A DNA stretch of 45,371 nt from an uncultured Bacteroidales bacterium. Its GTDB lineage: Bacteria > Bacteroidota > Bacteroidia > Bacteroidales > Bacteroidaceae. Below the pieces are notes generated by a model. The model had not been told where the DNA came from. It ran no database searches and worked only from the letters and a program-made list of their open reading frames with translations. Shown here in pieces: positions 42,424 to 45,371 of the stretch. The stretch spans positions 1 through 45,371 of the forward strand of contig CADBXS010000033.1 in assembly GCA_902798705.1 (NCBI GenBank), read 5' to 3'. Every line of letters begins with the position of its first letter. Position 1 is the first letter of the stretch. The position numbers were made by a program, and so were the translations under genes.

Positions 42424-44922
42424 ATGAAAAAAGCATTCATTTTTTTGCTTGTCAGCATCTTGACAAGCACACTTTTCGCACAATCGGATTTTCATGAGTG
42501 GGCAAAGACACCACCTATGGGATGGAACTCTTGGGATTGTTATTATTCCTCAGTGACCGAACAACAAGTGAGAAACAACGCTGAATACATGCGCGACCAT
42601 CTGCTGAAATACGGATGGGAATACGTAGTGGTAGATATTCGCTGGTTCACCGACGACAAGAATTCCTACTACAACCAATCAAACCCTGTCTATACGATGG
42701 ACGAATACGGACGCTACCTGCCCGACACCAAGCGATTCCCTTCGGCTGCCGATGGCCACGGGTTCAAGAAACTCGCTGACGACATCCATGCTATGGGACT
42801 GAAGTTCGGCATCCACATCATGCGAGGTGTACCGAAGAAGGCTGTCAACAACAAATGCCCTATCTACGGCAGTGAATATTCCTGCAACCAAATCTACAAC
42901 CGCGACTCGCTCTGCACATGGCTCAGCGACAATTACACCGTGGATTGCACCAAGCCTGGAGCACAGGACTACTACAACTCCATCTTCAATCTCTATGCTG
43001 AATGGGGAGTCGATTTCATCAAAATCGACGATTTGAGCCGACCTTACCACGACGGAGAGATAGGCCTCATCCGTCATGCCATCGACCAATGCGGACGACC
43101 TATCGTGATGAGTATGAGCCCTGGTGCAACACCTCTTAATAAATGGGAGAGTTGTCAGCAGCATGCCAACATGTGGCGAATGATGGACGACCTTTGGGAC
43201 AAATGGAGCGACATCGCAGCCGTATTCCGTTTGGCAGAAAACTGGAACCAATACCGCATCGAAGGCAGTTATCCCGACTGCGATATGCTGCCTTTGGGCA
43301 AGATTGCCATGAACAACAACGGAGGAGCAGGACGTTTCTCCAATCTCACCCAAAACGAGCAATACACGATGATGAACCTTTGGAGCATCTTCAAGTCTCC
43401 GCTCATGTTTGGTGGTGACATGACTTACAATACAGAATTCACAAAAGGATTGATGACCAATGCGGATGTTATCAACATCGACCAAAACTCCGTAAACAAC
43501 CGCTTGGTAAGCAACAATGGTTCTGGAGTGATATGGACTGCTGACGAACCAAACAGTAAAGTAAAATATGCAGCCATGTTCAACCTCAGTTCCTCGGACA
43601 ATTGGATTCGTGCCAACGAAGCACTCTTTTCTACGGAAACCATCTCCCTTCTCACCACTGGTTTTGGACAACAAGTGGAAGTAGATATTCCTGTTGGGAG
43701 TAAGGTGCTCTCTCTCGTTGCCGATGATTCAGGCGACAACTTCAATTACGACCATGCCGACTGGGTGAATATCTGGATTCGCTTGGAAAATGGCGACAGT
43801 GTGCGCCTCACCCAAAGCGATGTGATACGTCAGGATGTGTCGCGTACCTATTATAAAAGAGTGAATTGGAACAAGAATATCAATAGCGGCACGCTTCGCA
43901 TCAATGGCAAAGCATACAACTACGGATTCAGCTATGAATCAAACGGAATTCTCGTCTTCAAACTTCCTGAAGGAGCAGTGCATTTTTCAGGATATTGTGG
44001 CATTGACGATACAGGTCGCACGCAAAGCGGTGCCACTTCTTCCATCAAGTTCATGGTATTCAACGAGGACCCTACTTATCGCTCAGTCTGCAATCCTGCT
44101 CACGCAGTGGCAAACAGTGACTTGGTAAGCGGTAAATTCCAAGCGGAAGGAACAAACATCGAAGCTGACATCACAGGAGCAAAGAAACTCTATCTCGTTG
44201 TGACAGATGCTGGCGACGGCTATAGTTACGACCATGCCGACTGGATTAATCCAACGCTCATCGATGCCGATGGAAACGAAACAAAACTTACCTCTTTCCA
44301 ATACGAAAGTAGCAAGACAAGTTGGAAAGACATCTCCAATTACGGACAGAACGTGGATGGAGGAACGCTCGTCGTGAATGCACAAGAATATACCGATGGA
44401 ATCGGCACAAATGCAAGTAGCATCATCACCTACGCATTGCCTCCAAGCCATCCATTTGTCAAATTCCGCAGTTTCGTGGGATATGACGAGGGAGTGAAAA
44501 AGAATATCAACAATGGTGTGACGATGGAATTCTTGGTTTTCACTTCCGACCCAACTGCCACAGACAGTCTCAAGCTCGCACTCGACCTTAATTCTCTTGG
44601 CATACCAGCAGGTGAGAAATGCGAAATCACAGACCTTTGGACGAAGGAATCGCTCGGCACCTTCTCTGGTTCGCAATACATCGCCACCCTCGCCAGTCAT
44701 GCCTCCCAGATGCTGAAGATAGTGCCAACAGGCGAAATGGATGCTATCTCAGCCCTACCTTCAGACCAAAAATATTCGATGAATTCGGCAAAAACCAGCA
44801 ATTCGTTTCCCGATGGCATCTATTCCCTCCAGGGTAAACGAATAGCCTCAACCGATACTGCACTTCCTCACGGCATCTATCTCCAATCTGCCAATCACCA
44901 CATCAAGAAGATTGCGAAATAG
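42424..44922 (+). CDS. GH27 alpha-galactosidase with two NPCBM-type domains
   Basis: This encodes 832 residues with a signal peptide ending at residue 20 (FA/QSDF). The GH27 barrel spans about 26-400: TPPMGWNSWDCY at 29-40, nucleophile Asp 202 in DFIKIDD, acid/base Asp at 255 or 256 in WRMMDDLWD. Two repeats of an NPCBM-like domain follow (about 405-560 and 585-715), each with a YDHADW motif. The last part (DGIYSLQGKR ... HGIYLQ ... KK) is the sorting-type tail. It removes terminal alpha-galactose, or a related sugar such as beta-L-arabinopyranose, both known in GH27. Own promoter; secreted or surface-attached. Confidence 0.92.
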   Translation: MKKAFIFLLVSILTSTLFAQSDFHEWAKTPPMGWNSWDCYYSSVTEQQVRNNAEYMRDHLLKYGWEYVVVDIRWFTDDKNSYYNQSNPVYTMDEYGRYLPDTKRFPSAADGHGFKKLADDIHAMGLKFGIHIMRGVPKKAVNNKCPIYGSEYSCNQIYNRDSLCTWLSDNYTVDCTKPGAQDYYNSIFNLYAEWGVDFIKIDDLSRPYHDGEIGLIRHAIDQCGRPIVMSMSPGATPLNKWESCQQHANMWRMMDDLWDKWSDIAAVFRLAENWNQYRIEGSYPDCDMLPLGKIAMNNNGGAGRFSNLTQNEQYTMMNLWSIFKSPLMFGGDMTYNTEFTKGLMTNADVINIDQNSVNNRLVSNNGSGVIWTADEPNSKVKYAAMFNLSSSDNWIRANEALFSTETISLLTTGFGQQVEVDIPVGSKVLSLVADDSGDNFNYDHADWVNIWIRLENGDSVRLTQSDVIRQDVSRTYYKRVNWNKNINSGTLRINGKAYNYGFSYESNGILVFKLPEGAVHFSGYCGIDDTGRTQSGATSSIKFMVFNEDPTYRSVCNPAHAVANSDLVSGKFQAEGTNIEADITGAKKLYLVVTDAGDGYSYDHADWINPTLIDADGNETKLTSFQYESSKTSWKDISNYGQNVDGGTLVVNAQEYTDGIGTNASSIITYALPPSHPFVKFRSFVGYDEGVKKNINNGVTMEFLVFTSDPTATDSLKLALDLNSLGIPAGEKCEITDLWTKESLGTFSGSQYIATLASHASQMLKIVPTGEMDAISALPSDQKYSMNSAKTSNSFPDGIYSLQGKRIASTDTALPHGIYLQSANHHIKKIAK

Positions 44923-45031
44923 AACTTGAAACGCATTACATCTATAATGACAATAGTTGTCTTAGGAAAGAAATTAGAATAATAATCATAATTACTCCAA
45001 AAAGTAACTATTCAGCGAATCATTATTTTGA

Positions 45032-45290
45032 GTCGCCTACGGCGAGAACCTTTAGCTCGGCGTAGCCAAATCTTTCAAATCTAAACAAATCAAACAAATA
45101 ATATTTTTAAAGATTATTGAAAGATTTGTTAGATTTCTGTCACGAAGTGACACTCCTTGATTTTACTGACGTTCCCCTTCGCTTTTTCAGAACTTTCCCT
45201 CTGATTTTACTGACGTTTTCCTTTGATTTTACTGAACCTTTAGCTCGGCGTAAGCCAAATGGCGAGCCCTCGACGTTAACACGGCGAGCT
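45032..45290. repeat. Terminal repeat field: TTTAGCTCGGCGTA and TGATTTTACTGACG copies
   Basis: AACCTTTAGCTCGGCGTA occurs at 45047-45064 and 45235-45252. TGATTTTACTGA occurs three times (from 45158, 45202 and 45224), the first two continuing as CGTT. AATCTTTCAA (from 45069) and TTGAAAGATT (from 45117) form an inverted pair. GGCGAGCC-type halves are at 45261 and 45282. No gene is supported between 44923 and 45371. Confidence 0.7.
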
Positions 45291-45371
45291 TTACATAAGG
45301 AATAAAACTTTCCACAAAAGTACATATTTTTTTCCAAATCTTCGGTACAAACTTACCTCTTTTTGGAAAAA

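Noticed and set aside
45117-45337. Short frames on both strands at the right end
   Set aside because: They consist of repeat sequence and have no plausible start region or domain.

Overview
This window looks like chromosomal DNA from a plant-fibre-degrading member of the Bacteroidetes, most likely the Prevotellaceae. The reasons are: Bacteroidetes-type promoters (TAnnTTTG at -7, often continuing as TTTGCAG); the gene order thrA-apgM-thrC; a BlaI/BlaR1 pair whose BlaR1 carries a TonB C-terminal domain; PorT-type outer-membrane barrels; PafA-type phosphatase; and many secreted proteins ending in a short 'YSLxG...GIYI...KK' tail that resembles a type IX secretion sorting signal. The genus is an inference; no rRNA or tRNA gene was seen.

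Layout. 1-3.1 kb: a small lipoprotein and a secreted DUF6055/DUF4859-type protein. 3.2-4.6 kb: a GH28 pectinase gene interrupted by an in-frame TAG. 4.8-7.9 kb: a membrane patatin-like lipase and a divergent GH8 exo-oligoxylanase. 8.2-10.2 kb: a BlaI repressor and BlaR1-TonB sensor with an overlapping promoter/operator. 10.3-17.9 kb: a minus-strand run thrA, apgM, thrC (broken) and pgpH, whose two inner spacers carry the same 123-bp repeat. 17.9-18.7 kb: noncoding DNA with a 21-bp and a 22-bp tandem repeat. 18.7-20.3 kb: an AT-rich cassette of an unknown protein, a short agmatine-deiminase-family enzyme and a decayed exonuclease. 20.4-26.1 kb: priA (short), a barrel protein, a PafA-like phosphatase and an iron-sulfur aldo/keto reductase. 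26.3-33.2 kb: a two-gene operon with a giant CotH-kinase protein and a DUF4353/dockerin protein. 33.2-34.6 kb: a candidate noncoding RNA and another barrel. 34.8-37 kb: a feruloyl-esterase-like CE1 enzyme and a pRiA4b ORF-3-like protein. 37-44.9 kb: GH43, GH127 and GH27 enzymes, with a second candidate noncoding RNA between GH127 and GH27. The last 450 bp hold only repeats.

Biology. GH28, GH43, GH127, GH27, GH8 and CE1 together cover pectin backbone, arabinan/arabinoside side chains, galactosides and xylan. They are not in one SusCD locus; most have their own promoter. The CotH and DUF4353-dockerin pair is a cell-surface, probably pectin- or calcium-binding, module of unclear job.

The most unusual points are: four separate gene lesions (nonsense in GH28, out-of-frame deletion in thrC, loss of the winged-helix region in priA, one-base shift at the start of the CotH gene), which may be real decay or assembly/base-calling error; two similar promoter-GTTAG-hairpin transcription units whose core motif is complementary to the ribosome-binding region of the DUF6055 mRNA; and the unknown protein/deiminase/exonuclease cassette.
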